DNA from: Marinobacter salicampi
GTDB taxonomy: Bacteria; Pseudomonadota; Gammaproteobacteria; Pseudomonadales; Oleiphilaceae
Assembly (NCBI RefSeq): GCF_011074795.1
Contig: NZ_JAAMPF010000029.1
Span: forward strand, 1 to 64,000
Direction: 5' to 3'
DNA: 64,000 nucleotides
Shown: positions 17,038 through 28,455 of the stretch, piece by piece
Position numbering within the stretch: the first letter of the stretch is position 1
How the letters are laid out: every line of letters starts with the position of its first letter
Notes under the pieces: generated by a model
What the model was told of the DNA's origin: nothing
Database searches by the model: none
The model's input: only the letters and a program-made list of their open reading frames with translations
Position numbers and translations under genes: made by a program

Positions 17038-18054
17038 TTATTCCCGGTCCATGGTTTCTGAAAATTTGTAGCGTTGTGCTCCATGGCCAATAAGGTCATG
17101 GAGAAGGGCCAGAACAACGGCCGTACCCGATTCAACAGCGGAATGATGCTGCCCGAACTGTTTCCGAAGAGCATTCTCTGTGGTGTGGCAAATGAGCGGT
17201 GGGCGGTGCACCGGCACACTTGCCATGAACAGGTTGTTGCGGGCATCTTGCAGTTCAGAGAGCCAGCCGTCAGGGTGAGGGCAGTGCTCCAGGATCAAAG
17301 CGGTTCGATGATATACGTCTGACTGTGAGTTAACCTGTCGGCAATCGAGTATTTTCTCCAGTTGATACATGATCAGCATCGCCATTCGGGAACTGTATTC
17401 ATGACGGTTCTCCGCCACCTTCAGCAGGGTGAAAAGCACCTCATTGATGCTCTTTATGGCAGTATCTTTCCGGCTGCTTTCGGTGTTTTCAAGCCAGGCC
17501 CAGACCTCTTCAAGGGAAAGCTTTTTAAGCGGGGGCCACTGGTACTCCTGTGAGGCTTTCAGGGCACCATAAAACAGCCCGGAAGCATAATTCTGGGCCT
17601 CGTATTTATGAGCGCCTTGGCCGGCAAACCGGGTGTCCAGCAATTGGATTGCTCCGGGTCTGACAAGATTGACCGCTAACACCATCTGCTGGATAAAAAT
17701 TGTGGCTACCTGGTAACTCTCTTCCTCTGCTGTGGTGTGACCCTCCGCCGAGATGGTGACGGAGAGTCCAGCCTTGATTGGCTTGTCAGGATCCTCCACA
17801 TGGGCCAGCTGTTGCCTGGAGAAAGAGCCTGACTGACCCCGTGCCTTTTCCATGGCTGCAATCAATTCTCCGGCGTCCAGGCTGACCCGGTAGGAGTGCG
17901 CGCTTCCATTTAACCGGCCCTGGGCCGTAAATTCCATATTTGTGAAGAAAGCGTTGGCCTGCTGCCATAACTCGATGATCTCCTGGGTCTCATCTTCATT
18001 GCCAGGCGGAATCGCATTGCCAATCTGTAGTTGAATGGTCACCGATGAGGTCAT
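17038..18054 (-). CDS. Unrecognised protein upstream of pfkB
   Basis: I do not recognise this 338-residue protein. It is soluble in appearance, with no signal peptide or membrane segment. The N-terminal half is beta-rich (TIQLQIGN, GLSVTISAEGH) and the C-terminal half alpha-helical, with scattered His, Glu and Asp but no known catalytic motif. A longer frame opens at 18189, but the ATG at 18054 has AAGGAA 8 bases upstream and is preferred. It is the first gene of a minus-strand series with pfkB and diverges from malQ. The intergenic inverted repeat at 18224-18262 may control both directions, so a role linked to alpha-glucan or hexose-phosphate metabolism is possible but unproven. Confidence 0.65.
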   Translation of the reverse strand: MTSSVTIQLQIGNAIPPGNEDETQEIIELWQQANAFFTNMEFTAQGRLNGSAHSYRVSLDAGELIAAMEKARGQSGSFSRQQLAHVEDPDKPIKAGLSVTISAEGHTTAEEESYQVATIFIQQMVLAVNLVRPGAIQLLDTRFAGQGAHKYEAQNYASGLFYGALKASQEYQWPPLKKLSLEEVWAWLENTESSRKDTAIKSINEVLFTLLKVAENRHEYSSRMAMLIMYQLEKILDCRQVNSQSDVYHRTALILEHCPHPDGWLSELQDARNNLFMASVPVHRPPLICHTTENALRKQFGQHHSAVESGTAVVLALLHDLIGHGAQRYKFSETMDRE

Positions 18055-18492
18055 AGATAACTTCCTTATAAAAAAATGGTCCATCAAGGAAAAGATAGCA
18101 TTCAATGGTGATTTTTTTAATACAGTGTAAACCGACGGCAGACGTTGAGTCGCTTTCGAGAAAGGTCTGGCGATCAATCCAATTACCAAGAAAAGATGTA
18201 AAAAGACTATAGGATTTTGGTAAAGGTTGACAGTGAGGCAATCATTCGGTAGCTGTCAACCTGACCCAACGCACTAATGAGCATGCTGCGCCTGGCGTTA
18301 TCCCACACAGGCCACATCGGTTTACGCGGGTTATTGCTTATTCGTGTCCGATTCTGAAATCATTTCTCCAGCGCTACGACAGTTACCGCTTTAGCTGTCT
18401 TGCTATGGGACTGGCACTCGCGGCCATCTATACGAACCCGGACCCATCGCGCTTGTTGTGGCGCTATGTCCCAACAGGAGAAGGAGCCTCCT
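18055..18492. promoter_or_regulatory. Divergent intergenic region upstream of malQ
   Basis: These 438 bases separate the unrecognised minus-strand gene from malQ. The left 180 bases are AT-rich. A frame open from 18400 reads into malQ but has no ribosome site before 18493. The main structure is the long inverted repeat at 18224-18262. No RNA gene was recognised. Confidence 0.5.
18224..18262. promoter_or_regulatory. 10-bp inverted repeat, candidate operator for the malQ-glgE block
   Basis: AGGTTGACAG, 19 spacer bases and CTGTCAACCT form perfect 10-bp arms. Each arm contains TTGACA read toward the dyad, so they may be twin operator half-sites and could also serve as divergent -35 elements. The element is about 230 bases before malQ and 170 bases before the opposite gene. 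No T-run follows, so a terminator is unlikely. Confidence 0.5.
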
Positions 18493-20634
18493 ATGAATGG
18501 CAGTGCCTTAAGAGAACTCGCTGAGGCCGCAGGCCTGATCCTTGAGTGGACCGACAGTGAGGGCTCCACCCAATACCTCGAGCCTGAGATCCAGAGTGTT
18601 CTATTACCACTTCTTGGATTTCCAGCTGGCAGTGACGAAGAGATACGAAGCAGTCGGGAGGCGCTGGAGCGGCTGTATCATCCCGAAACTCCAGCTCAGC
18701 TTCCGCCACTGATTACTGCCGATCAGGGATGTGTCATCACATTGGCCTGTCCGCTGGCCCCGGCCACGGACTATATGATCGAGCTCGAAAGTGGCCATCG
18801 CCATCAGGGCCGGACCGATGAACATGGCCGGATCCCGGCGGTAGCGGAGGCGGGCTACCACCGATTGAGCGTTGCAGACTGTTCGCTGACTCTGGCCGTT
18901 GCGCCCGCCAGATGTTTTTCTGTCGAACAGGCTGCTAGCAGAAGATCCGCCAGTCGCTCGACTGACGGATCTTCACGATTATGGGGCCTGGCCACACAGC
19001 TTTATTCCTTGCGTCGGCCAGGTGGCGGCGGGATGGGAGACGCCCTGGCGCTGGAAAACCTCTGTCGCAGCGCCGCAGCTGAGGGTGCAGCGGCGGTGAC
19101 TGTGAGTCCGACCCACGCCATGTTCAGTTCAGACCCCAATCACTACGGTCCCTATTCCCCCTCAAGTCGGCTTCTGCGCAACGTGCTTTACAGCGCTCCT
19201 GAAGGTGTTTTTGGCGAGTCACGGGTTCAGGCAGCAATAGCCCGCTGTGGCCTGGAGCAACGTGTTCGGGATCTGGAATCCCTTGAGATGATTGACTGGC
19301 CTGCCGTTGGCAGCGCAAAACTCACCTGGCTTCGGTCTCTGTATGAGGACTTTGCTGAGGGCAGGGACGGGCAGGACAGCGATCTGTACCGGCAGTTCAC
19401 GACCTTTCGTAAGCAGGGCGGAGCGGCTCTTGAGGATCATTGCCGATTCGAGGCCTTATCAGAATGGCAGGGGGCTGGCAGCTGGCGGAACTGGCCGGTG
19501 GAATTCCGTGACCCTGCCAGTGCTGCCGTGGAAGAGTTTGCTCAGGACCACGCCGATGAAGTGAGCTTCCATGCGTTTCTGCAGTGGCTTGTTGCGGATG
19601 GCCTTCAGCGGGCCCAGGACGCAGCCGTGGAGTCCGGCATGGCGGTCGGCCTGGTTGCCGACCTTGCCGTGGGTGCGAATGATTCCGGTAGTCAGGCCTG
19701 GAGCCGGCAGCAGGAAATGCTCACTGGAGTCTCTATTGGCGCACCGCCCGATTCGTTCAATGTACATGGCCAGGACTGGGGTTTGTGCTCGTTTTCCCCA
19801 CACGGCCTGATACGTTCCGGCTTCCGGAGTTTTATCGACATGTTGCGGGCAAATTTTGCCCAGGCCGGAGGCCTTCGGATTGATCACATCCTGGGTTTTC
19901 TGCGGCTCTGGCTGGTGCCTGCCGGTAAGCGGCCCGACGAGGGCGGGTATGTTCGTTTCCCGCTCGACGATCTGCTCAGGCTTACAGCGCTGGAGTCGGT
20001 CCAGCATGAGGCGGTCGTCGTGGGAGAAGACCTGGGCACGGTGGCGCCAGGATTTCGTGAGAGGCTTTGTGAGCGCAGCATAATGGGGATGAACGTTCTC
20101 TGGTTCGAGCGGGATTATGTGGCGGACTTTCAGCCGCCTGAGCACTGGTCGCCAGCGACAATGGCCACGACTTCCACCCATGACCTGCCTACTGTGGCTG
20201 GCTGGTGGGCCGGCCGGGACATCGAATGGCGTGGGAAATTTGGCCTCCTGCCGAAAACCGAGACAGTGGAAACCGAACGCCAAAACCGGGCCAGAGACCG
20301 AGCCAGGCTGGCGCGGGCGCTTGGGCTGGTGGAGTCCCCGGATGCCGTCAGCGAGCTACAGGCCGCGGATATTCCCGTGGCCCGTGTTCTGGACCGCTGT
20401 GCGCGGCACCTGGGCCGTACGCCATCTCCGCTGGCCATTCTGCCAGTAGAGGACCTGCTGGGGCTTGAGGAGCAGGCGAATCTGCCCGGAACCATTACCG
20501 AGCATCCCAACTGGCGCCGTCGATGGTCGCCGGCTGCGCAGGAAATACCGAAGGCTGAAGAGGTCCGTCAGCGTCTGGGCGACCTTCGTAGCGGTCGTCT
20601 CGAATCTGTGAAAAGCGCGGACAGCGAACATTGA
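18493..20634 (+). CDS. malQ: 4-alpha-glucanotransferase (amylomaltase)
   Basis: The product moves alpha-1,4-glucan segments between maltodextrins and releases glucose, a GH77 reaction in the cytoplasm. The 714 residues have an N-terminal extension of about 130 residues as in E. coli MalQ, then the TIM-barrel with LYSLRRPGGGGMGD, GLRIDHILGFLRLW (nucleophile Asp), VVGEDLGTV (acid/base Glu) and STHDLPTVAGWW (transition-state Asp). AGAAGGAG sits 7 bases before the ATG at 18493. It is the first plus-strand gene of the alpha-glucan block and probably recycles short maltodextrins left by GlgX trimming or TreY action. A 195-base gap with no visible gene separates it from glgE. Confidence 0.95.
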   Translation: MNGSALRELAEAAGLILEWTDSEGSTQYLEPEIQSVLLPLLGFPAGSDEEIRSSREALERLYHPETPAQLPPLITADQGCVITLACPLAPATDYMIELESGHRHQGRTDEHGRIPAVAEAGYHRLSVADCSLTLAVAPARCFSVEQAASRRSASRSTDGSSRLWGLATQLYSLRRPGGGGMGDALALENLCRSAAAEGAAAVTVSPTHAMFSSDPNHYGPYSPSSRLLRNVLYSAPEGVFGESRVQAAIARCGLEQRVRDLESLEMIDWPAVGSAKLTWLRSLYEDFAEGRDGQDSDLYRQFTTFRKQGGAALEDHCRFEALSEWQGAGSWRNWPVEFRDPASAAVEEFAQDHADEVSFHAFLQWLVADGLQRAQDAAVESGMAVGLVADLAVGANDSGSQAWSRQQEMLTGVSIGAPPDSFNVHGQDWGLCSFSPHGLIRSGFRSFIDMLRANFAQAGGLRIDHILGFLRLWLVPAGKRPDEGGYVRFPLDDLLRLTALESVQHEAVVVGEDLGTVAPGFRERLCERSIMGMNVLWFERDYVADFQPPEHWSPATMATTSTHDLPTVAGWWAGRDIEWRGKFGLLPKTETVETERQNRARDRARLARALGLVESPDAVSELQAADIPVARVLDRCARHLGRTPSPLAILPVEDLLGLEEQANLPGTITEHPNWRRRWSPAAQEIPKAEEVRQRLGDLRSGRLESVKSADSEH

Positions 20635-20829
20635 ATTAGTAACTGGCTTAATTGATACTGGTTTTATACGCCGATGTCTCAACCGGACCAGGACGGCTTT
20701 AAATAGTCAGGGCCTTGCAAGAAAGCCACGTTGCAAAGGCTGCGGATGAGGGCAGAACAGACGAGGATGTACGAATTCTGAAGGCGGGCGGCGACGGTAT
20801 GCTGCCAGGGAGGCTAGGGAGACAGCCTG

Positions 20830-22851
20830 ATGAACAGAGAAGTGCGCAAGACGTCGTTGAGCAGCACGGCAGAGAATGACCGCAAGGCAGCGCAGAGTGC
20901 TGCCAAAGCTCCCCGTATTGCCATTGAATCAGTCGAACCCAGTCTTGATCAGGGAAGGTTCCCGGCGAAAGCCATCGCAGGCGACCCTGTACCTGTAACG
21001 GCCGTCATTTTTGCTGACGGGCACGATCTGCTGTCCGCTGTGGTTCGCTGGCGCAAAGAGGGCGGAGACTGGCAGGTTCAGCCTATGACCCGCGTCACCC
21101 CGCTTGGCAATGACCTCTGGAGAGCCGAGATAACGCCAGAGGAACTCGGGCTGCACCACTTTACGATCGAAGCCTGGTGGGATGTGTTCGGTACCTACCG
21201 CGACGAGCTCTACAAGAAGCATCATGCCGGTGTGCCGGTTGCTCTGGAACTCGAGGAGGGGCGCCGGCTCATTGCCCAGGCGCAGGAACGCAGCAGAGGT
21301 CAGACGCGCAAAGCACTGGAAGCCCTGCATACCCAGTTTGTAGAGACCAGCACGGATAGCGGCAAAGTCGCACTCATACTGGACCCGTTTACCCATCAAC
21401 TGATGGAAAAAGCGGACCCCCGCCGCCACCGCGTTCGCAGTGCCATAAAGTATCCCTTCTACGTTGATCGGGTCGAAGCCAGGTTTGCCAGCTGGTATGA
21501 GCTGTTTCCCCGTTCCGAAACCGATGACCCGAACCGTCACGGCACCTTCAGGGACGTCCAGAAACGGCTGCCCATGATCCGCGACATGGGGTTCGATGTT
21601 CTCTACTTTACGCCGATCCACCCCATTGGCCGGATCCATCGTAAGGGCAAAAACAATACCCTGGAGGCCAGTTCCGACGACGTTGGCAGTCCTTACGCGA
21701 TCGGCAGCAAGGACGGCGGGCATGAAGCCATCCATCCCGAGCTGGGTACCTTCGAGGACTTCGTCGAACTTGAAAGAGCAGCCTCCGACCATGGACTGGA
21801 AATCGCCCTGGACTTTGCCATTCAGTGCTCTCCGGATCATCCCTGGCTGGAAGAACATCCTGGTTGGTTTTCCTGGCGTCCGGACGGGTCTATCCGCTAT
21901 GCGGAAAACCCACCGAAGAAATATCAGGATATCGTCAATGTGGATTTCTATGGGGAAGATGCCATTCCGGACCTCTGGCTGGCCTGGCGGGACGTAGTCC
22001 AGGGCTGGATTGACCTGGGTGTGCGCATTTTTCGTGTGGATAACCCCCATACCAAGCCCTTCCCATTCTGGGAGTGGCTTATCGACGACATCCGCAGCCG
22101 GGACCCGGGCATCATCTTCCTGTCTGAAGCCTTCACGCGTCCCGCCGTCATGCTTCATCTGGGCAAGCTGGGGTTTACCCAGAGCTATACCTACTTCACC
22201 TGGCGCAACACAAAAGCCGAGCTGACCGAATATCTGACGACTCTGTCTCGTCCGCCCTGGCGCTATGGGTATCGCCCCAATTTCTTTGTGAACACCCCGG
22301 ATATCAATCCGTATTTCCTGCAGTCGTCCGGCCGTACGGGATTCCTGATCAGGGCGGCCCTGGCCGCCCTGGGGGCCGGGTCCTGGGGCATGTATTCGGG
22401 CTTTGAACTTTGTGAAAACGCGCCAGTGCCGGGCAAAGAGGAATATCTCAATTCGGAAAAATACGAGATACGTCCAAGGGACTACAGTGCCCCAGGCAAC
22501 ATTGTTTATGAGATTGCACAACTCAACCGCATCCGCAGGGAGAATCCGGCTTTTCAAACCCATCTGGGGGTCAGTTTTCATCCCATCAATAACGACCGCC
22601 TGCTGTATTTCTGTAAACGCACACCCGATAACAGCAATGTAGTCTTTGTGGTGATCAGTCTTGATCCGTTTGAGGCCCAGGAAGGCAGTTTCGAATTACC
22701 GCTGTGGGAGTTCGGGTTGCCGGAAGACGCCGACCTGGAGGCGGAAGACCTGATGACAGGCCATAGCTGGACCTGGCATGGGCAATGGCAATGGACACGT
22801 CTTGACCCGTTGGGCCTTCCCTTTGGCATCTGGCGGGTAAACCTGCCCTGA
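20830..22851 (+). CDS. glgE: Alpha-1,4-glucan:maltose-1-phosphate maltosyltransferase
   Basis: GlgE adds maltosyl units from alpha-maltose-1-phosphate to the non-reducing ends of alpha-1,4-glucans, a GH13_3 reaction known from mycobacteria, streptomycetes and pseudomonads. The 673 residues include an N-terminal beta-sandwich (RIAIESVEPSLDQGRFPAKA), a dimerising helical insert, and the catalytic barrel. Catalytic residues are the nucleophile in FRVDNPHTKP (Asp404) and the acid/base in LSEAFTRP (Glu433). The maltose-1-phosphate comes from the maltokinase half of the next gene, 59 bases downstream. Together with GlgB this forms a classical GlgA-independent glucan route. Confidence 0.96.
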   Translation: MNREVRKTSLSSTAENDRKAAQSAAKAPRIAIESVEPSLDQGRFPAKAIAGDPVPVTAVIFADGHDLLSAVVRWRKEGGDWQVQPMTRVTPLGNDLWRAEITPEELGLHHFTIEAWWDVFGTYRDELYKKHHAGVPVALELEEGRRLIAQAQERSRGQTRKALEALHTQFVETSTDSGKVALILDPFTHQLMEKADPRRHRVRSAIKYPFYVDRVEARFASWYELFPRSETDDPNRHGTFRDVQKRLPMIRDMGFDVLYFTPIHPIGRIHRKGKNNTLEASSDDVGSPYAIGSKDGGHEAIHPELGTFEDFVELERAASDHGLEIALDFAIQCSPDHPWLEEHPGWFSWRPDGSIRYAENPPKKYQDIVNVDFYGEDAIPDLWLAWRDVVQGWIDLGVRIFRVDNPHTKPFPFWEWLIDDIRSRDPGIIFLSEAFTRPAVMLHLGKLGFTQSYTYFTWRNTKAELTEYLTTLSRPPWRYGYRPNFFVNTPDINPYFLQSSGRTGFLIRAALAALGAGSWGMYSGFELCENAPVPGKEEYLNSEKYEIRPRDYSAPGNIVYEIAQLNRIRRENPAFQTHLGVSFHPINNDRLLYFCKRTPDNSNVVFVVISLDPFEAQEGSFELPLWEFGLPEDADLEAEDLMTGHSWTWHGQWQWTRLDPLGLPFGIWRVNLP

Positions 22852-22910
22852 GTTTTGCTGCCGGCATGAAGAGCCCAAATTCCGATTGACGTCAGGAGGC
22901 AAAAACCACG

Positions 22911-25900
22911 ATGGATGTCAAAGCCGAGCAAGAGAATCCGGTAACAGAGGCGTTTCTGCAGGATCCCCTCTGGTACAAAGACGCCGTTATTTATCAGTTG
23001 CACGTGAAGTCGTTCTTTGATGCCAATGAGGATGGGATCGGAGATTTCAAAGGACTGATCCAGAAGCTGGACTACATTGTGAGTCTGGGGGTCAATGCCG
23101 TGTGGCTGCTGCCGTTCTACCCGTCACCCCGCCGTGACGATGGCTACGACATTGCCGAATACTGCAACGTGAGCCCGGACTACGGAACGCTGGAGGATGC
23201 CCAGGAGTTTATTACGGAAGCGCACCGGCGGGGTCTGAGGGTTATCACCGAGCTTGTGATCAACCACACGTCGGACCAGCATCCCTGGTTTCAGCGGGCC
23301 CGCAACGCACCACCAGGATCACCCGAGCGGGAGTTCTATGTCTGGTCTGACACTGACAGTAAATACCCGGGCACCCGAATTATCTTCACCGATACTGAAA
23401 CCTCCAACTGGTCCTGGGATCCAGTCGCCAATGCCTATTTCTGGCACCGCTTCTATTCCCACCAGCCCGACCTGAACTTTGACAATCCCCAGGTTCTGGA
23501 TGAGCTCCTCAAGGCCATGGAATACTGGCTGGACATGGGTGTCGACGGGCTTCGGCTGGATGCTATTCCCTATCTGGTGGAAAGGGAGGGCACCAACAAT
23601 GAAAATCTCCCTGAAACCCACGACGTCCTGAAGCGCATCCGGACGGTGATTGATGAGCGTTATCCTGACCGGATGCTGTTGGCCGAGGCCAATCAGTGGC
23701 CCGAAGATACCCGGCCCTATTTCGGTGACGGGGATGAATGCCACATGGCCTTCCATTTTCCCTTGATGCCACGGATGTACATGGCCCTGGCCCAGGAAGA
23801 CCGCTTTCCGATCACGGATATCCTCCGACAGACCCCAGACATTCCGGAAAACTGCCAGTGGGCGATCTTTTTGCGCAACCATGACGAACTGACCCTGGAA
23901 ATGGTCACTGACGAGGAGCGGGACTATCTCTGGAACCATTACGCCGCGGACCGCCGTGCCAGGATCAACCTGGGCATACGCCGACGCCTGATGCCTCTGC
24001 TGGAAAGGGACCGTCGACGGGTGGAGCTGCTCAACAGCCTGCTTCTTTCCATGCCTGGCACCCCCATTCTCTATTACGGCGACGAAATTGGCATGGGCGA
24101 CAACATCTACCTGGGCGACAGGGACGGGGTGCGCACGCCGATGCAGTGGTCCATGGACAGAAACGGTGGCTTTTCCCGCGCCGACCCTGCCAGGCTGGTA
24201 CTGCCTCCCATCATGGATCCGTTGTACGGCTTTCAGTCCGTTAATGTGGAAGCCCAGATGGGGGATCCCCATGCACTGTTGAACAGCATGCGCCGGATGC
24301 TGACTGTACGGAAGCAGCATCGGGCCTTCAGTCGGGGTGGCATGCGCATGCTATATCCTGCCAATCGCAACATCCTGGCCTATATGCGTGAGCTGACGGA
24401 CGCAAACGGCGAAACACAGTCTCTGCTGTGCGTTGCCAATGTCGCTCGCACTGCTCAGGCGGTGGAGTTGGATCTCGCCGATTACAAGGGCAGGGTGCCG
24501 GTGGAAATGACCGGGGGGAGCGCTTTTCCTCCGGTGGAGGCAACCCATTACAACCTGACCCTTTCGCCCTATGGATTTTTCTGGTTTCTGATGGCCAGCG
24601 AATCGCAAATGCCGTCCTGGCATATGCCGCCTCCCGAACCCATGCCTGATTACGTTACCCTGATTACACGGCGTCATCTTCAGGAAGTGCTTGAACCGCG
24701 CCCCCGCAGAGAACTTGAGAAGGAAGTCCTGCCGAAGTACCTGCCCAAGCGCCGTTGGTTCGGAGCGAAACAGGCCCGTATTGAATCGGTGGATATCCTG
24801 TATGCCGACCCCATTGGTGACTCGGGCAACGAGTTCCTGATGAGCGAGATTGAGGTCCGCCACAGTGAGGGGGCCGATCGATATCAGGTGCCCCTTGCTT
24901 TCGTCAGTGCAGATGACCGAACCCATGTGCTCGCCCAGCAATTGGCCATGGCCAGGATACGCCGGGGCCGCGAGGTCGGCCTGCTGACAGATGCTGTGGC
25001 GCTTGAGGAATTTGGTCTGTGTCTGCTCAGCTATTTACGCAAGGGCGCCCCGCTTCCCTGTGGCAGGGGTGAGCTGAGGTTCTCGCCCACCTCGCTCCTG
25101 CAGGACCTGAAACTTCCTGATGATGTTGAGGTTGTGTCACAGGGCGTGGAGCAGTCCAACAGCTCGATTGTCATTGGCCGGCAGGTGGTCATCAAACTGT
25201 TGCGGCGCCTGGAGGCAGGCGTTCATCCCGAAGCCGAGATTGCCCATTATCTTACTGACAATGGCTTTACCCATGTGCCACCGTTTTACGGCGATGTGGC
25301 GCGCCACCAGGAAGGGGAGGAGCCCCACACGCTGATTCTTGCCCAGGGTTATATCGAGAATCAGGGTGATGCCTGGACATGGACCCGCAATACGCTGGAG
25401 CGGGCCATTCACGAAGCCACGCTCGAAGATGCGGGCACGCTGGAGAAGGGCTTCGGCCCATTTGACGAACTGGAAGCGTTTGCCGCCAAACTGGGACAGC
25501 GTCTTGGAGAGCTGCATCAGGTCCTGGCCAGACCCTGTCGGGATCCTGCATTCCAGCCCGAGCTGGCGGACGAAGAACAGGTTGGTCTCTGGTCCCGGCG
25601 GGTCGGAGATCGGGTGCGGGAAGCGCTTGATCTGCTAGATAAACATGCCCGGAGCGCACCAGAGGAGGACCAGCGACTGGTCGACCAGGTTCTTGCCCAG
25701 CGCGATGGGCTGGTCAGTCATGCCGAAAGCCTGGCGCATAGGGCAAGGGGTAGCCTGTTGACAAGAATTCACGGTGACCTTCACCTTGGTCAGGTCCTGG
25801 TTGTGCACGATGATGCGTATCTCATTGACTTCGAAGGAGAGCCGGCGCGTCCCCTCAGCGAGAGACGTGCCAAGGACTGCCCCTGGAAGGATGTCGCAGG

Positions 25901-26243
25901 CATGCTGCGATCGTTCGATTACGCGGGCGCAATTACAGGCGACCGATCAACCTCCTCGGAGACCAGCCCGAGCGTGAGCCAACAGAGCCGGGAAGTGGCT
26001 GAGCGATACCGGCACATCGGCAGCCGGGTATTCCTGGAAAATTATCGCCAGAGCGCGACAGGCATCGCCCACCAGTGGCAGAACGCAGACGGAGAGGACG
26101 CCGCCCTGCAGCTGTTCCTGCTGGAGAAGACCGCTTATGAAATTGCTTACGAAGCTGCCAACAGGCCCACCTGGCTCAGGGTACCCTTGCGAGGCCTGGC
26201 AGCTATTGCTGATCAATTGAACAAGGGAGAAGGCAATGTCTGA
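22911..26243 (+). CDS. treS: Trehalose synthase-maltokinase fusion (TreS-Mak/Pep2)
   Basis: One 1110-residue chain carries both enzymes. Residues 1 to about 560 are trehalose synthase, isomerising trehalose and maltose. Its GH13 motifs are [10 protein letters not shown] (nucleophile Asp217), [10 protein letters not shown] (Glu259) and FLRNHDELT. From about residue 605 to the end is maltokinase, which uses ATP to make maltose-1-phosphate; it has a kinase-like fold with [12 protein letters not shown] (catalytic Asp956) and LIDFEGEP. An AGGAGG site precedes the ATG. The stop overlaps the start of glgB by 8 bases. This fusion is common in pseudomonads and supplies GlgE directly. Confidence 0.96.
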   Translation: MDVKAEQENPVTEAFLQDPLWYKDAVIYQLHVKSFFDANEDGIGDFKGLIQKLDYIVSLGVNAVWLLPFYPSPRRDDGYDIAEYCNVSPDYGTLEDAQEFITEAHRRGLRVITELVINHTSDQHPWFQRARNAPPGSPEREFYVWSDTDSKYPGTRIIFTDTETSNWSWDPVANAYFWHRFYSHQPDLNFDNPQVLDELLKAMEYWLDMGVDGLRLDAIPYLVEREGTNNENLPETHDVLKRIRTVIDERYPDRMLLAEANQWPEDTRPYFGDGDECHMAFHFPLMPRMYMALAQEDRFPITDILRQTPDIPENCQWAIFLRNHDELTLEMVTDEERDYLWNHYAADRRARINLGIRRRLMPLLERDRRRVELLNSLLLSMPGTPILYYGDEIGMGDNIYLGDRDGVRTPMQWSMDRNGGFSRADPARLVLPPIMDPLYGFQSVNVEAQMGDPHALLNSMRRMLTVRKQHRAFSRGGMRMLYPANRNILAYMRELTDANGETQSLLCVANVARTAQAVELDLADYKGRVPVEMTGGSAFPPVEATHYNLTLSPYGFFWFLMASESQMPSWHMPPPEPMPDYVTLITRRHLQEVLEPRPRRELEKEVLPKYLPKRRWFGAKQARIESVDILYADPIGDSGNEFLMSEIEVRHSEGADRYQVPLAFVSADDRTHVLAQQLAMARIRRGREVGLLTDAVALEEFGLCLLSYLRKGAPLPCGRGELRFSPTSLLQDLKLPDDVEVVSQGVEQSNSSIVIGRQVVIKLLRRLEAGVHPEAEIAHYLTDNGFTHVPPFYGDVARHQEGEEPHTLILAQGYIENQGDAWTWTRNTLERAIHEATLEDAGTLEKGFGPFDELEAFAAKLGQRLGELHQVLARPCRDPAFQPELADEEQVGLWSRRVGDRVREALDLLDKHARSAPEEDQRLVDQVLAQRDGLVSHAESLAHRARGSLLTRIHGDLHLGQVLVVHDDAYLIDFEGEPARPLSERRAKDCPWKDVAGMLRSFDYAGAITGDRSTSSETSPSVSQQSREVAERYRHIGSRVFLENYRQSATGIAHQWQNADGEDAALQLFLLEKTAYEIAYEAANRPTWLRVPLRGLAAIADQLNKGEGNV

Positions 26244-28455
26244 TGCTGCTGAAAAACCGCCCACTGACCAGGGTGTCTGGCTTCCCCGAGCAGATGCAGA
26301 GGCCCTGGCGGAAGCCAGTCATGGCAACCCGTTTTCCGTGCTTGGCCTTCATGAAACCGCCGATGGCATGGTCCTTCGGGTCTACGTGCCCGGTGCACTG
26401 GGAGTCGATGTGCTCGACAGCGACGACAATCGGTTGCGATGCAGCCTGACCGCGATCCAGATACCGGGTCTGTTCGCCGGCCAGGTTCCTCACGCCGCTC
26501 CCTACCGGTTGCGAATCCGCTGGCCAGACCGTGCGATACAGGAGACTGAGGACCCCTACTCATTTGGTCTGCTGTTGGGGGACCTGGACCTTTACCTGGT
26601 TGGCGAAGGTACCCATCGTGAGATCGGCCATTGTCTGGGAGCTCAGCCGACAGAGGTTGACGGAATAAAGGGTGTTCGGTTCGCGGTCTGGGCGCCTAAC
26701 GCGCGGCGGGTCTCTGTGGTGGGAGACTTCAATAGCTGGGACGGTCGTCGCCACCCCATGCGCAAGCGCGAGCCGACCGGTGTCTGGGAGCTGTTCCTGC
26801 CACGACTCGGCCCGGGAGAAGCGTATCAGTACGAGATCCTCAATTTTTATGGCGAAGCCGTGCTCAAGGCCGATCCGGTTGCCCTCGCCACCCAGGCCCC
26901 ACCCAGTACGGCTTCGGTGGTCGCCGATACTTCGCCTTTCATCTGGAGCGATGACGACTGGATGGCCCACAGGGGTGACCTCCAAGCCCCTGTGAGCCCT
27001 GTCTCCGTGTACGAGGTTCACGTGGCCTCCTGGCGGAAGCACGGTGGAGACCTCGGTGAAATGTACGATTGGGAGGCACTGACCGAGCACCTGATTCCCT
27101 ACGCGGTCGAGCTTGGTTTCACCCACATCGAACTGCTGCCGATCATGGAGCATCCTTTCGGCGGCTCATGGGGCTATCAGCCACTGAGCCAGTTTGCGCC
27201 GAGCGGGCGTTTCGGCAATACCCGTGACTTTGCCGCTTTCGTTAATGCGTGCCATCAAGCCGGGCTGGGCGTCATACTTGACTGGGTGCCTGCCCACTTC
27301 CCCACGGACACCCATGGCCTTGGCCGTTTCGACGGTACCGCCTTGTATGAATACGAGCACCCGTTTGAAGGCTTTCACCAGGACTGGGATACCTATATCT
27401 ACAATCTGGGTCGGCGTGAAGTGCACGGTTTCATGCTGTCCTCCGCGCTGCAGTGGTTACGGGATTACCATGTGGATGCCCTTAGAGTGGATGCGGTTGC
27501 TTCCATGCTGCACCGGGATTATTCCCGGCAAGAAGGAGAATGGATTCCCAATGAATATGGAGGTCGGGAAAACCTGGAAGCCGTGGATTTTCTCCGCCAC
27601 CTCAATGATGTCGTCAAAGAGGATGTGCCGGGTGCCCAGGTTATCGCAGAGGAGTCCACCGCCTGGCCCGGTGTCACCGACCCCACCGCCGGTGGTGGCC
27701 TCGGTTTCGCCTATAAGTGGAACATGGGCTGGATGCACGACACCCTGGAATACATAGCCCAGGATCCCCTTTACCGGTCCTGGAGCCATGACAAACTGAC
27801 CTTTGGGCTGGTTTATGCCTTTTCGGAGAGATTCGTCCTACCCATTTCCCACGATGAAGTTGTCCACGGAAAGGGCTCGCTGATCGGGAAAATGCCGGGC
27901 GATGAGTGGCAGCAATTCGCCAACTTGAGAGCCTATCTTTCGTTCATGTGGACTCACCCAGGTAAAAAACTTCTGTTTATGGGCTGCGAGTTCGGTCAAT
28001 GGCGAGAGTGGAGCCATGACCGCGAACTGGACTGGTCTCTGCTCAGCCATCCAAGGCACAAAGGCGTGCAGGACCTGGTCAGGGATCTCAACCGATTGTA
28101 TAGAGAGACCCGCGAACTGCATCAGGCTGATGCGGCGCCGGAGGGATTCCAGTGGGTAATCGGGGACGATCGGAAAAACAGCGTATTTGCCTGGCTGCGC
28201 CTCGATCAGTTGGGCAACCCGGTACTTGTCATTGCCAACATGACCCCCCTTGCCCATAGCGACTATCGTGTTGGTGTGCCCAGGGAGGGTGCCTGGACGG
28301 AAATATTCAACAGTGATGCCGCGGTCTATGGAGGCAGCAATGTCGGTAATGGTGGTCAGCTGCTGGCTGATGAGACTCCGCTTCATGGCCAGCCATCGAG
28401 CCTGTCTCTCTCGCTGCCGCCCCTGGGGGTGCTGGTCCTTCGTCCGGAGCACTAG
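26236..28455 (+). CDS. glgB: 1,4-alpha-glucan branching enzyme
   Basis: GlgB cuts alpha-1,4 chains and rejoins them as alpha-1,6 branches. The 739 residues, close to E. coli GlgB at 728, include an N1 region, a CBM48 module ([20 protein letters not shown]), the GH13 barrel and a C-terminal beta domain. The catalytic residues are in [11 protein letters not shown] (nucleophile Asp419) and [11 protein letters not shown] (acid/base Glu472); [14 protein letters not shown] and FMGCEFGQ are also typical. The start overlaps the end of treS-mak by 8 bases and has AAGGGAGAAGG upstream, so translation is coupled. It completes the glgE, treS-mak, glgB series. Confidence 0.97.
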   Translation: MSDAAEKPPTDQGVWLPRADAEALAEASHGNPFSVLGLHETADGMVLRVYVPGALGVDVLDSDDNRLRCSLTAIQIPGLFAGQVPHAAPYRLRIRWPDRAIQETEDPYSFGLLLGDLDLYLVGEGTHREIGHCLGAQPTEVDGIKGVRFAVWAPNARRVSVVGDFNSWDGRRHPMRKREPTGVWELFLPRLGPGEAYQYEILNFYGEAVLKADPVALATQAPPSTASVVADTSPFIWSDDDWMAHRGDLQAPVSPVSVYEVHVASWRKHGGDLGEMYDWEALTEHLIPYAVELGFTHIELLPIMEHPFGGSWGYQPLSQFAPSGRFGNTRDFAAFVNACHQAGLGVILDWVPAHFPTDTHGLGRFDGTALYEYEHPFEGFHQDWDTYIYNLGRREVHGFMLSSALQWLRDYHVDALRVDAVASMLHRDYSRQEGEWIPNEYGGRENLEAVDFLRHLNDVVKEDVPGAQVIAEESTAWPGVTDPTAGGGLGFAYKWNMGWMHDTLEYIAQDPLYRSWSHDKLTFGLVYAFSERFVLPISHDEVVHGKGSLIGKMPGDEWQQFANLRAYLSFMWTHPGKKLLFMGCEFGQWREWSHDRELDWSLLSHPRHKGVQDLVRDLNRLYRETRELHQADAAPEGFQWVIGDDRKNSVFAWLRLDQLGNPVLVIANMTPLAHSDYRVGVPREGAWTEIFNSDAAVYGGSNVGNGGQLLADETPLHGQPSSLSLSLPPLGVLVLRPEH

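Noticed and set aside
18490..20634. Possible glycogen phosphorylase or GlgA in the alpha-glucan block
   Set aside because: The protein has amylomaltase motifs (GLRIDHILG, HDLPTVAGWW) and no lysine-pyridoxal or GT5 motifs.
20929..22581. A 550-codon open frame on the minus strand
   Set aside because: It lies wholly opposite glgE, has no recognisable product, and results from the high-GC codon pattern of the real gene.
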